This document shows, in pieces, positions 10,486 to 22,651 of a stretch of 64,000 bases of DNA. The translations under genes and the position numbers were made by a program. Every line of letters begins with the position of its first letter. Within the stretch, counting starts at the first letter, position 1. Origin of the DNA: Panonychus citri (lineage: Eukaryota > Arthropoda > Arachnida > Trombidiformes > Tetranychidae); contig NW_026515500.1 in NCBI RefSeq assembly GCF_014898815.1, positions 558,001 through 622,000 on the forward strand, read 5' to 3'. The notes under the pieces are model-generated. The model had not been told where the DNA came from. It worked only from the letters and a program-made list of their open reading frames with translations, and made no database searches.

Positions 10486-12388
10486 CAAAATTACATGTTG
10501 TAAACAGAATGGCAACAATCAACAACAATCAACATACCAATATACACTGACATATACACAACCATAAACACACACATACATACAAACATCTTCAAAGCGA
10601 AAAAAACAAAAGATACAAATTGTCAACACCATCAAAAACAACAATCACACTTACACATATAAACATTACACCAATCAGCAAGAAAAGAAGAAACAAAAAA
10701 AAAGTTAATTAAATCAAATCTAATTCTCAAGAGAATACACAAAGTTGTATCATAATATTTTTCTTCCCCTTCTCTATCCAATCGGATAAGTTGAACAATT
10801 TTTACCATGTCATCGACATCAACAATTCTTAATATACAATAATCATGTTGAGTCCCAAGAATCATAAAAAAAAGGTAAAGGAGAACAAAGAGAGAGAGAA
10901 ATTTTCTCCACTTGAATGTCTCTCTTATCTAATTGTCGTACATTTATATCAACAATTTACAAAGAAAAAGAAAACAAAAAATTGAACTCGCCCTTAATTC
11001 ATGGAGGTCCAAAGAGGAGACTAAGGTGGGATCCATAAAAAAAGTTAACTGATAATCCATCGGTGGATAATAGATTAACGAGAAGTGACTTTTGTTGATC
11101 GGCCAATTAGTTGACAATCGATTTCACAACAAACATCAATTGGTTAGTTGACAATTTAACCTCCCACTGTTTGGGTTAACCAATATATTAGAGAAAAAGG
11201 AAAAACTAAATCTCGAATCAATTACCTTTGCTACTATCTGACAATTTGAGTGATAAAACTTTTCTGTTTTATCAATAAAAAACCAAAGTTAACCAAGACT
11301 AAGAGATGATAAAATAAAAAGGATGGTCACCAAGATGAGAAAGACAAGGAAGATGATGATAATAATATCCTGCTGATGTTTATACTTGATGATTTGAATG
11401 AACTTTTACCAGATTAATATAAAATTAGCTTGTTAAACGATTGGGACGCTAATTGGCCAATAACAAGAACAAACAACTTACGGTGATTTACTAACAACGA
11501 GTGGGCCTTTTTTCTTGATGTTATGTGTAAACGAGATGATGATATTAATCTGATTCCAAGACCTCCCAAAGACATGAAGATGATTCGTCCTCATCTTTTT
11601 ATCATCTTACCTTTAACTCTCATATCTTATTTTCATCTTAAAATCTTCTTCTTCTTCTGTCCTTTTTTATGATCTCTTTTTACAATCCTCTTTCTCTTCC
11701 TCTCCCTCATATCGTCATCTCTCTCTCTCTCTCTCTCATTCTCTCTAACGACATTTTATTTCACATAATGTTCACATTGTGACGGACAAGTTGACTCTTT
11801 GTCCGTCAATCAGTTAACGCAAAGTAAGGCTTGGCTTCAGCCGGCGGGCTTGAAATTATCACCATGATCGTGGTGGAGGAGGAGGAGGTAAAAGAGGAAA
11901 AGGAAAAGCAATAAGGTAAAGAGGTGGTCATTCAAGAAGTGATCAGTCAACAACGGTAACCAGTTAGTGCTTTTTTCTGTCACAATCTTCCTCCCTCTTC
12001 CTCTCTCTCTCTCTCTCTCTCTCTCTGCCCATCAAAACCACCAGCGGGCATTTACACCCTCAACTCTAGGATATATACTTTTTTCCCTCTCCGTTTACCT
12101 TTTACAACTTTGATCTCGATTCTTAAACTAGAATATTTTTTTTTCTCTCCTCGTTACTTTTTCCATTAGTTCGTAACTTTTTGTTCTTGTGGTTGTTAAC
12201 AGTTGATTGTTGTTTTCCTCCGTTCACAAGTTAACAATATATTTTCCATTCTCTGTAATTGTAACAATAAGTTATAAAATAATTAAATCACTTATTAACT
12301 AATCATCTAAATTGTTGACACTCTTATTACAAGTTTCCAATTTTGTCTTTTTTTGTTTCTAATTTAATGATCAGGTAAATTATTAATC
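10486..12388. other. LIN9 3' region and upstream region of the odd-skipped gene
   Basis: About 1.9 kb without a supportable gene. It contains CA-rich LIN9 3' UTR-like sequence (10500-10640), CT runs at about 11720-11737 and 12003-12026, and GGA repeats near 11875-11890. The minus-strand open frame at 10632-10865 has no recognisable domain. The second half probably carries the odd-skipped promoter and 5' UTR. Confidence 0.55.
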
Positions 12389-14110
12389 ATGATCTCAGAA
12401 TCATTTCAAAAATCATCTCATTCACCTCAACAATTAAATCAAGTTAATTCACCAGCGATTCCGGTGAATACATTTCCTTGGTTCTCAAGTTACTTTCAAT
12501 ATTATTTTTTCTGGCAACGTTTTAACAATTACAATCAATTAACATCAAGCGAATTACTTAATTTAGAATCAGCAACAAATCGTAAGAAATTTAATTTCTC
12601 AAAATTAGCTCAATCAGCATTGGAAAAAGATGGAGTCGAGGAAAATGTTAAATCGTCGACATCAGAATCCTCAGTGAAAACTGTTTCTTCATCATCTTCA
12701 CCCTCGTCATCCTCTTCATCATCATGTTTATCATCACCTTCATCATCATCATCAACAAGTTCATCATTAAGAGATCCATTTATATCTTCAACAACATGTT
12801 CCTTGCCATCAATCAATCACAATAAACCAGCAACAACAATTAAATCAATCAACCGTCAATCCGAATCGTCCAATAGTTCAAACGGTAAAAAGTGTCGCTA
12901 CAATAGGCCAAAACGGAGCTTCACATGTCGATTTTGTTCCCGACAATTTACTAAATCATATAACCTGATGATCCACGTTCGCACCCACACCAATGAGCGA
13001 CCTTACAGTTGCGACACTTGTCACAAAGCCTTTCGGAGGCAAGATCACCTTCGAGATCATCGGTAGGTATCAACTCATTTTCCCGTTTCAATAACGATAA
13101 TAATAACAATTAACTTGGTTGGTGGCAATTTACTATCAAGATAATAGTTAATTAACTCAAGTTATAGTAAATTGTGTTGACAGATCGTTAATTGGATTAG
13201 CAAAATTTTACCAAAATATGAACATAAATACTTATGATTTTTGTCTAGTTGATTTTGTTTCATTTTCACTGAGGAGCAATTAATCAAATATATAAATAAT
13301 TTAAGACTAAATATCTTAATTAGTGACAGTTGAAATTCTTGTCACACCCACAAGTATTTTCCAATTAGATTTAATTAATGATGATAATAATCGCAACTAT
13401 AATGATTAGACTAATTTCCTCGTTCTCTATGAGTTATTTAACTTTCCAATATGAGGTATTATTTATAAACTGGTTTAACATTCAGTTTTTGAGCAATTAA
13501 GAGTAGACAGTAATTAGAAGATCGTATTGATTAGAATTTGATTAAGTTGAAACCACAAAGATTTACTGATCAATCTGAAAATCGTATTACACCAATCGTG
13601 AAATCCAATGACACTTAAAACATAATTTCAATGTTAAATCATCAGATTGAGATTGGAACATAATTTCAAATAAATCAGTTAAATCTTTGATTAGTTATCT
13701 TAACCTGTCAAATTTTTCTCATAACTGGCCTGAGGTAAATTTGTTCATAATCAGTTAATTGAGTTATCAATTCCACTGTATAAGTTGAATGTGATTTTAT
13801 CCGCAAATATCATGATAACAATTTACCACCAACTTTGATGAACATTAGGAAAACAATTTTCTCATCTTCTCATTTATAATCACCCAAAGAGTTGATTAAA
13901 TGTTGCAATTATTTTCTTTTTCGCATCTTTGATCCAACTTGATGATTTTTCCTTTGATTGTTGATTATCTTAATTTCCTTCTTTCTAAATTACAGATACA
14001 TCCATATGAAGGAAAAGCCTTTCAAATGTAATATTTGTGGAAAAGGATTTTGTCAAAATCGCATCTTAACTGCTCATCTTGCGACTCATTCACAATCAAT
14101 TAGATTCTAA
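12389..14110 (+). CDS. odd: Odd-skipped-related C2H2 zinc-finger transcription factor
   Basis: Exons 12389-13062 and 13996-14110 give 262 aa. Three tandem C2H2 fingers fill the C-terminus: FTCRFCSRQFTKSYNLMIHVRTH, YSCDTCHKAFRRQDHLRDH, and, across the intron, FKCNICGKGFCQNRILTAHLATH. The signature KSYNLMIH-RTHT-ERPY and RRQDHLRDHRYIH-KEKPFKC is diagnostic of the Odd/Sob/Bowl/OSR family. The N-terminal half is low-complexity with a long Ser run (codons TCA/TCT) and no domain. By family knowledge it is a nuclear DNA-binding regulator of segmentation, leg joints and gut or renal development. The intron interrupts finger 2 right before the RYIH linker. Which paralogue (odd, sob or bowl) cannot be decided from the sequence alone. 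Confidence 0.93.
13063..13995 (+). other. Intron of the odd-skipped gene
   Basis: A 933-nt GT-AG intron, A/T-rich with TTAATT/AATTAA words. I see no nested gene. As the only large intron of a developmental regulator it could hold enhancers, but nothing in it is specific. Confidence 0.8.
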
Positions 14111-14271
14111 GCTCAACAATATGTCAGAACTTAAAGTTCATCTTCAATTAATGATTAAACTATTAACTTTTTTTCCTACAAATTGATACAACTTGATTTC
14201 TTTTATCATTTACAAATGTTAATCAAATTTTCACTCCATGTTTACAGTTGTAGTATTGGCAAGGATTTTGA

Positions 14272-14964
14272 TTATATTCCCTCTCGGTCTTTATTGTCCC
14301 AAATTGTCTTTGACATTAATTTCCTTCGATTGAAGAATCTCCTGTAAAATTAAACAGATATAATTGGAAAATAAATTTTTGTTTCAAAGAGAATAAAAAT
14401 TTAAGTCTAATTAACTAACCTGTGGCAACTTTGCTCTATCCAAAATCGTCTTGATTGATGAGTGATTCTGATTAACTCTTCTGCAGTCAAATCTTTTTTG
14501 AACATTAGATCGTTAGTATCTTCACGAAGTTCCAATTTCAAAACTGAATCTTCTTCCTTTAATTTGGTCTCAACTTTCGGTAAAGGCTGAAAAAATTAGA
14601 ATAGAAAATCAAATTTAAAAATTAATAGAAAAATTGACCAGAAAAACAAAAGAGAACAATCAATCTTACCTTAGTATGTTCATAAGGAAAAGACTGCTCA
14701 GGATGGAGCATAACTATAGTCTGTCCATCATCTGTGAGAGAGATTCTAAAATCATCAAAAACAAAACGAAACAAACGATAATCAATTAATCAAAATCAAT
14801 TCTAATCAGAAAAAAAAGTCAAAACAAACCAACAATCACAATAGATTGTGACATTATACTTACTGTATTTCACTTTGACTAAATGATTTAGCCGAAGAAG
14901 ATGATAGCCGACCAGGTAAACATCTTAAATTAAATAATTGTGAACATGTAATTCTATTAAACAT
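14272..14964 (-). CDS. mRpL42: Mitochondrial ribosomal protein mL42
   Basis: Four small exons on the minus strand, 14964-14864, 14745-14670, 14586-14420 and 14341-14272, join in frame to 137 aa. Each boundary has a good GT and AG. The N-terminus MFNRITCSQLFNLRCLPGRL is a basic, hydroxylated mitochondrial presequence. The core contains DDGQTIVMLHPEQSFPYEHTKPLP, matching the conserved IVCxHP-PYEHTKPxP block of mL42, then VLKLEL and the terminal HRRFFNRRKL block. By family knowledge it is a structural protein of the large mitoribosomal subunit. It is head-to-head with IntS11 with 235 nt between the two start codons, so the promoter is likely shared. Confidence 0.9.
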
Positions 14965-15199
14965 GATTAATTAAATTGATTAAATTCCATAAACAAACAA
15001 ATGTGAAAACGTGAAGAAGAAAAAAAATCAAAACAAATGACCGATTAATCTTTTCTCAGCGCCATCTATCCGATAAAAAGAAAACTTGAAATTCTATTTA
15101 TTTTCTCATTCCAATGTTTATGTTTATCTACCGGTTACACTAATTGTCAAGTGTTTCTCTAATTATAATATCTAATTGTTTTCTATTCTAATTGTTACA
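14965..15199. promoter_or_regulatory. Shared bidirectional promoter region of mL42 and IntS11
   Basis: Only 235 nt separate the two start codons. It carries a CGCCATCTA motif at 15060-15068, which recurs (as TGCCATCTA) upstream of snf and Hook. No obvious TATA box is placed between them. Confidence 0.5.
15060..15068 (+). promoter_or_regulatory. CGCCATCTA motif between mL42 and IntS11
   Basis: Second YGCCATCTA word, inside the 235-nt bidirectional promoter. Confidence 0.45.
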
Positions 15200-17023
15200 A
15201 TGAGTGAAATTAAGGTAACCCCTTTAGGTGCAGGGCAAGATGTTGGTCGAAGTTGTATCATTGTGACAATTAATGGTAAAAACATTATGCTTGATTGCGG
15301 GATGCACATGGGTTATAATGATGATCGTCGGTTTCCTGATTTTAGTTATATAATTAAAGAAGGACCTGTAACTGATTTTATTGATTGTGTGATAATCAGT
15401 CATTTCCATCTTGACCATTGTGGTGCTTTACCCTATTTAACGGAGATGATTGGTTACAATGGACCAATTTATATGACCCATCCAACAAAAGCTATTTGTC
15501 CAATTCTTTTGGAAGATTTTCGTAAAATTACCGTTGATAAAAAAGGAGAAACAAATTTCTTTTCTTCTCAAATGATTAAAGATTGTATGAAAAAAGTGAT
15601 CGCTGTTAATCTTCACCAAGTAATCCAAGTAGATGAACAATTGGAAATTAAGGCTTATTATGCTGGACATGTTCTTGGCGCTGCCATGTTTAAGGTTTCA
15701 GTTGGTCAACAATCATTTGTCTATACGGGAGATTATAATATGACACCAGATCGTCATTTGGGTGCTGCTTGGATTGATAAATGTCGACCTGATATACTAA
15801 TCACCGAGTCAACTTATGCCACCACCATAAGAGATTCTAAAAGATGTCGAGAACGTGATTTTCTACTTAAAGTTCACGATTGTATTGAGAGAGGAGGTAA
15901 AGTGTTGATTCCAGTTTTCGCTCTTGGAAGAGCACAAGAATTATGTATTCTATTGGAAACCTATTGGGAACGAATGAATCTTAAAGTACCGATATATTTT
16001 GCGATTGGATTAACCGAGAAAGCGACCAATTATTATAAAATGTTCATCACTTGGACCAATCAAAAGATTAAGAAAACGTTTGTTCAACGTAACATGTTTG
16101 ACTTTAAACACATTAAACCCTTTGATAGAGCCTACATGGACAATCCTGGTTCCATGGTTGTCTTTGCTACTCCGGGAATGCTACACGCTGGACTGTCCCT
16201 TCAATTGTTCAAAAAATGGGCTCCGTTTGAAAATAACATGGTCATTATGCCGGGTTATTGTGTCGCTGGTACTGTTGGACATAAGATTCTTGGAGGAGCG
16301 AAAAAGGTTGAATTTGAAAACAAACAAGTTATCGATGTGAAAATGTCAGTTGAATACATGTCTTTCAGTGCTCATGCCGATGCCAAGGGTATCATGCAAT
16401 TAATAACCCAATGTGAACCTGCTAATGTATTACTAGTCCATGGAGAGGCAACTAAAATGTCATTTTTAAGTCAAAAAATTAAGCAAGAATTAAATCTTGA
16501 ATGTTATATGCCAGCCAATGGTGAAACAGTTTCCATTCCAATTAAATTGACAGTTCCTGTTGATGTTTCCCGTAAATTGTTGAAATCAACCCTTCATAGA
16601 CCTTTAAGTGGAACAGAATTGGAAGTTAAAAAACCTCGACTTCTTCATGGAACTTTGATAATTAAAAACGATGAATCGGGAACAACTTTCCAACTGATTG
16701 AACCTGATAAAGCGATGAACGAAATGGCAATTAAACCTCATCAGATACGATTTACCTCCTCAGTTCGTTTAGAAGATACTAAACGTCGACCAGCTCTTCA
16801 ATTGTCCGAAATTATATTTAAATATTTAAACTCTAAACTTCGTGATCAACATACAGTTACCTTTTTGAACGACGCTTCAATCATGGTCTCATCGATAATG
16901 CTTCGAGTCGATATGACCTCCGAAGATGATTATAAAGATGTGTACATTTCATGGGCAGATATCGACGAATCTCTTGGTTCCTATGTGGTCAGTCTAATCC
17001 AAGATGTTCAAAGAACTTTATAA
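15200..17023 (+). CDS. IntS11: Integrator complex subunit 11, RNA endonuclease
   Basis: Intronless 607-aa frame beginning MSEIKVTPLGAGQDVGRSC, the family start. The open frame extends back to 15176 but only from a TTG. The metallo-beta-lactamase plus beta-CASP architecture is complete: motif 1 DCG, motif 2 HFHLDH (residues 68-73), motif 3 in YYAGHVLGAAMF, motif 4 in YTGDYN, then beta-CASP motifs including STYA, GKVLIPVFALGRAQE, and SVEYMSFSAHAD with LVHGEATKM. Length matches animal IntS11 (about 600). By family knowledge it is the catalytic subunit that cleaves nascent snRNAs and attenuates promoter-proximal transcripts, paired with IntS9 in the nucleus. All metal ligands I can identify are present. 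A degenerate paralogue lies at 27327-29468. Confidence 0.97.
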   Translation: MSEIKVTPLGAGQDVGRSCIIVTINGKNIMLDCGMHMGYNDDRRFPDFSYIIKEGPVTDFIDCVIISHFHLDHCGALPYLTEMIGYNGPIYMTHPTKAICPILLEDFRKITVDKKGETNFFSSQMIKDCMKKVIAVNLHQVIQVDEQLEIKAYYAGHVLGAAMFKVSVGQQSFVYTGDYNMTPDRHLGAAWIDKCRPDILITESTYATTIRDSKRCRERDFLLKVHDCIERGGKVLIPVFALGRAQELCILLETYWERMNLKVPIYFAIGLTEKATNYYKMFITWTNQKIKKTFVQRNMFDFKHIKPFDRAYMDNPGSMVVFATPGMLHAGLSLQLFKKWAPFENNMVIMPGYCVAGTVGHKILGGAKKVEFENKQVIDVKMSVEYMSFSAHADAKGIMQLITQCEPANVLLVHGEATKMSFLSQKIKQELNLECYMPANGETVSIPIKLTVPVDVSRKLLKSTLHRPLSGTELEVKKPRLLHGTLIIKNDESGTTFQLIEPDKAMNEMAIKPHQIRFTSSVRLEDTKRRPALQLSEIIFKYLNSKLRDQHTVTFLNDASIMVSSIMLRVDMTSEDDYKDVYISWADIDESLGSYVVSLIQDVQRTL

Positions 17024-17803
17024 ATCACCAATAATTAATTACAATTGTCATCAACCATCACCACCATCATCATCATCATCTAAATTGTAACAATAATAAT
17101 GTAAACAATTGTCAAACAACGACAAAGTTTTTTTTTATATCATCACCTTTACGATCGGATAAACTAACAGAACAATCAATGAAAAACAAAACATGAGTCC
17201 AAGTTGATTTGCTAATTGATTATAATTACTATTTTAATCATCATCTCATATCTAATACTCTTAGATAAATTATTGTGATTAGCAATTAATTTACCCTTGA
17301 TCCAATTTAACTCGGAAAACCAACTAAACCACTATTGGAGAGACAATCTAACAACAATTATCATTTTATCAACACAATTAGTTGATAATGGTAATAATTA
17401 TAATCTATGTAATTTGAAGTCCATTCAAGTACAAAAAGATAAACGTGATTAGAATTGATAATACAATTAACGAGAAAATATAATTATAGATTTGGAGAAT
17501 GACCCAAAAGGAATGAGAAAACTAAATTGTCTCTAATATGATTAAATGGCAAGATTATTATATAATTTCCTATGGAAAACAATTGATCTTTTCCCCGTTT
17601 AATTAACTAACCTTTCCTCTTACTAATTAAAGTAACAATGATCAGATGATTAGTTACCAAGGCCAACAATTAAAGTGACACACTAAAAATAATTTAGGTC
17701 ACTAGTTAATTCCCAAAGTCTAATTACCATGATCATTGATCACCTTTTCATTTCCAATTACAACTGATTATTTTTTACCTTTTCTCATAATTTAATTTAA
17801 TTG

Positions 17804-17841
<38 letters not shown>

Positions 17842-18859
17842 ATTATCATCATCATTATAATCAAAAATCAATTAATCACCAAATACTATTGTCCAATCAA
17901 AGTTACAAAATAATAATTGTAACATGAGGTTGATCGGTAAACAATTAAGGGTAAAATTTAATATCAAATCAAGTTGAAATTGATGAACCTTATTGTTGGT
18001 GTAATTTAATTGATTGTCTAGGAATTAGTTTTAAGCTAAATTAATATAGATTAACGTTTAATTGTCTCAAGAAACAATGATGAAAATTAAATCGTAATCA
18101 GAGCATATCATTTGATCTCAAATTGAATGTAATTGACAATCTAACTGCTTTTTAATCCTAATTAGTGATGTTAATGATAATCATGATCATCATTAAATTA
18201 TTATAATTACTGGCCTTAAGTTGATCAGGTTAATTGTAATAATTTTGTAGTTTATCACCATTTAAACAATTAACTAATCATCATTAGGATTTATTTCAAC
18301 CATCGGAGTTAATTTCATCCAAGTTGATTGTTGTCAATAAAATTTTCATCATAATCTTTAAGCTAATTACAATTTAATTACGATTAATTTAATTGAGATG
18401 AATTAAATTTGATTGTTGTCCAAACTATGAATTGAATGAAATATTTTCTTAGGAAAAATGATCAATCTAATATTAATAGATTGGAAACTTTCATAATTAG
18501 TTAATTGCTAAGATTTTCCTTAATTGTTACCGCAATTTAATCATTCACTTACTATTAACATGGTAACAAGTATTTTTTGGCAAGCAATTTATTGATTTAA
18601 TTGTTGATAATCTGAAATACAATAAAAACACCAATACAATAATACAAGTTAATTAATATATTGTACTGTTGATCAATACAAATGTGTTAATTTCTTGAGT
18701 TAATTGTTTGTTATTCTTATGATTTAATCAATGATTAATATAAAGCAATTAATAAATGATAAGAAAACAAATAAAGACACCAAATTTGATGAAGATGCAC
18801 AAATAGTATTACAGTTAATCGTTGACAATTAACTTATTGATTTGATTGTAGAAGGATAA
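17024..18859. other. A/T-rich intergenic region
   Basis: About 1.8 kb with no coding signal on either strand. It has a CAT run near 17060-17080, a long CT microsatellite at about 17807-17841, and many AATTAATT/ACAATTAA words. It includes the IntS11 3' UTR and the cathepsin promoter. Confidence 0.6.
17807..17841. repeat. (CT)n microsatellite
   Basis: Uninterrupted CT dinucleotide run, the longest of several in the window. Others lie at 1-19, about 12003-12026, 50892-50914 and 57520-57542. Confidence 0.9.
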
Positions 18860-20009
18860 ATGTTTCCAATTAAATTGTTTCTTCCGTTGATTTTACTAAT
18901 CATTGGATTTAAATGTTCACAATGTTTAAAGTTAACAAACACTGAGCTTGATACTTACTGGAAAAGTTACAAGGTAAGAATTGAATCTGAAATGGACAAA
19001 ATTAGTTAATTGTTTTCGCAATTAAAAGGCCCAACATGGTAAACGATTTACTTTCGATGCCGATGATTATTTCCGTAAACATGCATTCGGAATGAATCTG
19101 AACAAAATTCTGGAGCACAATACACACGCTGATTTGGGACTAAAAGGTTATAAGTTAAAGTTGAATAAATTTGCCGATCAAGTGAGTAGCAAACTGTAGA
19201 TATGGAAAATGTGATTCTAATTGTGATCTAATAATTAGACTACTGGTGAGATGATTAAACGTCGAACTGGCCTTTCCTCGACCAAACTACAATCCGCCTC
19301 TTTGAAAATCTACAAACCAAAAAGTTCAATGTCAAAGGTTAACGTTGTAAATTCAAGTGAATTCACCTTTGACTGGAGGTCATATGGAATTGTTAATAAA
19401 CCGATTGACCAAGGTGAATGTGGTGCTTGTTGGGCTTTCGCTGCAGCCGCGGCTATTGAAGGACAATGGGCATTGGCTACAGGTCAACTGGTCAATTCTT
19501 CCGTTCAACAATTGATTGATTGTTCTTGGTCAACTGGGAATGAAGGTTGTGCCGGAGGTAATATGTTAGGTGCCTTTTTGTATCTCGGAGAGGAAAAGTT
19601 TGTCAATGGTCAAGATTATCCTTACCTTGGTAAAGACTATGTTTGTCTTGATGGTAAAATCAAATCTAAATATGGTAAAGTCAAATCGATTGGTTTTATC
19701 GATTCACTTAATGAGACTCAACTTGCTTTAGCGGTACGAGAAATTGGCCCGATAACTGTCGCAATCGATGCTGGGTCACCTTATCTCATGTTTTACTGGG
19801 AAGGTATTTACGATGACCCAGATTGTACCACGGCGGTCAATCATGCCGTCACGATTGTCGGTTATGGTACTGATTCCAATGGTCAAGATTATTGGATAGT
19901 TAAAAATAGTTGGGGCTCTGATTGGGGTGATAATGGTTACATTAAGATGCGAAGAGGTGTCAATCTTTGCGGAATTGCCGAAAGTCCAATTTACGCGATT
20001 TTATCGTGA
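18860..20009 (+). CDS. Secreted cathepsin L-like cysteine peptidase (C1A)
   Basis: Exons 18860-18973, 19029-19181 and 19239-20009 give a 345-aa preproenzyme. The signal peptide is MFPIKLFLPLILLIIGF. The I29 propeptide (about 28-105) has an ERFNIN-like helix and the LKLNKFADQT motif. The mature enzyme keeps all four key residues: Q147 (PIDQGECGACW), C153, H291 (VNHAVTIVGYG) and N312 (VKNSWGSDWG). CGACW replaces the common CGSCW. By family knowledge it is a lysosomal or digestive endopeptidase activated by pro-region removal. Mites carry many copies, and group-1 mite allergens belong to this family, but nothing here marks it specifically as one. The FADQTTGEM segment is slightly divergent. The exon 2 acceptor (CAATTAAAAG) has a weak pyrimidine tract, but the frame and the pro-region require it. 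Confidence 0.93.
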
Positions 20010-22651
20010 TTAAGGCCAAATTCAGTTCCATGTTAATCAATTAGATCATCTATACATTTACAATTCTAATTATATTATTATTATCATGGTTATCTTTTAA
20101 TGTATTCAAATGATTAACAGTATCTCAAATCAGTTGAGGTCACATTGAAATATTAATGATTTTGGTCAACAATTTATTGATCTAATTGATGACAATTAAG
20201 AGTAATAAAACAAACTAACTATAGGTGTTAATTGATTATGTTGATTGTGGCTTCGTTTTTATCTAATTATCTGGTTAGTCAATTGATAAATTTTTGTTAA
20301 TTTAAATCAATAGATTTAATTTCCAATTCAAATTAACTCAATCATTTGTAAGGCTCAGCCATTAATTAATCTAATTTTCATTTGCAATTCCAATTGAAAA
20401 CTAACCCATTGATTTGATCACGCAAACAATTAACCAACTGAATGTAAATTTAATACAGAACTTTTTTTATCCACTACGACTAATTCACTGGATATCTCAA
20501 GAACTAAAAATCACATGAATATCAAACTTGACCAGAGAACTGAACAGAATTGAAGTGCTTGACTCAACGATTTTCAAGGTGATCGAGGTCATTTCCAGAA
20601 GGGCGCGTTTAAAGGCCATTTTAAAGTCTTCGTGTAAAAAAGCATATAGAATTACCCTAGCAAATCTATTTTTGAGCGACTATGACGAAAAGATTATAAG
20701 ATAATCATGTTTCACTCCAGAAACGATTCAAGGCTCAAGTTTACAAGAAAAGTCTGTAAGTCAGAATTCATATAACTTGGAATTATTCGGAATAAGAGAA
20801 TCCAAATGAGCTCGTTGGAAATCATATGGAAAATCATGAATATGAACTTTATCAGTTTGTTAAGAAAATGATTCATTAGTCTATTAGTTTATTTCTATCA
20901 CAAATTTACCTTTCTAACATGTCCAATAGACGATCAGTACTCATCACACGTGTAATTGAATTTTCAAATTTTCGATCTTTTTTATTTGTGGTCCGATCGA
21001 CAAAATTTCATTTCGGTAATCAGCATAACGAGTTGTGTCAGAAAAACGAGTAAAAATTTTTTGGTTAATGGGGATTTTGATTTGCCCCTTAACTAAGGTA
21101 AATTAGCAAATGTTGTTGATATTTTGGTGACTTTTGCGTGTTGATTGTTTAATAAATGATAATCAAAACAGTTACAAGTTTGATTGATTAATCTGAATAA
21201 CAATTTATCTTTGGTTGTTGATGTTTTTTTTAATTTGCTGATGATCAGTTGAGCTCTGACAATATTTCAACCTGTATATTGTTGTTATAAAGGTTTGATG
21301 GAGAGTCTCAGTGTCCAATCAAGCCAACAATTAACTTGACATGTTTCAAAAACTATTTAATTGCGTGATAAAAGCAAAGTAAATTAAGTATCATCATCAT
21401 AATCTAAATCAATTGTTGGTTTCGGTAAAAAGAAAGACAAATTTTCTGTATATACATGTATGATTGATATACAGGGTCATTTGTATGGTCAATATATCAA
21501 AAAATCAACCTGATTATTGGACAAAAACAAAGCGATGGACATTGGTCAAATTACTTCATGTAACAATTAACTAACTAACTCTCATTCTCATTCTCATTCT
21601 CTCTCTCTCTCTCTAACTCTTAATCTTTAATCACCCTGTATTGATCATGATGATTGTCACAATCGCTGAGACAAATTCATTTGATTCTTATCATTGAAAC
21701 GACAAGAAATTAAGATTAATTTTCATGAGATTGGGTCAACTTTAGATTGACCATCAAGAGCATGTCAGAATTGTGGCCAATTTAATGGTTGGTTGATTAT
21801 TAAGTTCTAATTGTAATAATTGATAAAATATGCTCATCATCCTCCAGAGAGATGCAATTGGGTGGAAGAGGGTGGAAAGTGAGTCAGGGAGGGAAAAAGA
21901 TGAAGAGACAAATGAATTCGAAAGGTAAATTGTCATTCTAATGTCACACTGATTGTAATCACTGTGATCTAGTTAATTGTTTCATTTGAAATCGATGCTT
22001 TTCCACTGATAAATTTTGTTTATTCTGTATGATTGAAACTAAATCAGCGAGTAATTAACTTTTAATCATGTTCAATTGGATCTACCAACACTGCCACTTA
22101 CCCCAAGTTAATTGTTATCACATTTGATGGTAATTTATGGTTAATTGTAGTTGAAAATGTGACAATTAGAGTTGATCATGGTTATCATCTAGTAATAGCT
22201 GATTAGTATCAACTCGTTAATTGTTGTTGTTGTTGTTTTTTATTGATCATCAATTGTGATTGTTGATCTTGTTTAATTTTTTCGCACTGTTTTTGATATT
22301 ATGAACTTGAATCAATTAAATGTTGACAATCAAAATAACCAATATGAAGTTAATTACAATGAAATTTTCATTGATTGTTTTGTTTTTCATGTTACAATCA
22401 ACAAATCACCAAAATGTTTCAATTTAATTTGTTATTACAATTACCATCAGCCATCGGATGGAAGTGCAATTAAAATGCCCATAGGAATCAATTTAGTAAT
22501 TGTTATTGTTGTTAACGATATCACCTTAATTGTTAATTATTTAGTTACCAATGAAAATGGACATCGTAAGTTAATTGTTACTCAAATTGATAAACAAATT
22601 CAATTATCTTCATCATCTTCATATTTTTATCTTAAATCATCAACAACTTTG
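20010..22651. other. Intergenic region with an unlike-neighbour segment
   Basis: No gene is supportable. The segment at about 20455-21075 differs in texture from its surroundings: fewer AATTAA words, more G/C-containing words, no microsatellites. It may be a dispersed repeat or decayed mobile element, although no transposase, reverse transcriptase or terminal repeats are visible. A CT run lies near 21595-21614. The minus-strand frame at 21754-21936 is not convincing. Confidence 0.5.
20455..21075. repeat. Candidate dispersed repeat / element remnant
   Basis: Called on composition alone. The words resemble those around 62280-63440 (pieces such as GGTCAT, TTATTCG, GAAAAAC) rather than the AATTAATT-rich neighbourhood. 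No coding remnant could be read. Confidence 0.25.

Noticed and set aside
10632..10865. 77-codon minus-strand frame
   Set aside because: Begins plausibly but runs into F/S/C-rich sequence in the LIN9 3' flank. No homology is recognised.
12610..12816. Acidic Asp/Glu minus-strand frame
   Set aside because: Antisense shadow of the Ser tract of the odd-skipped gene.
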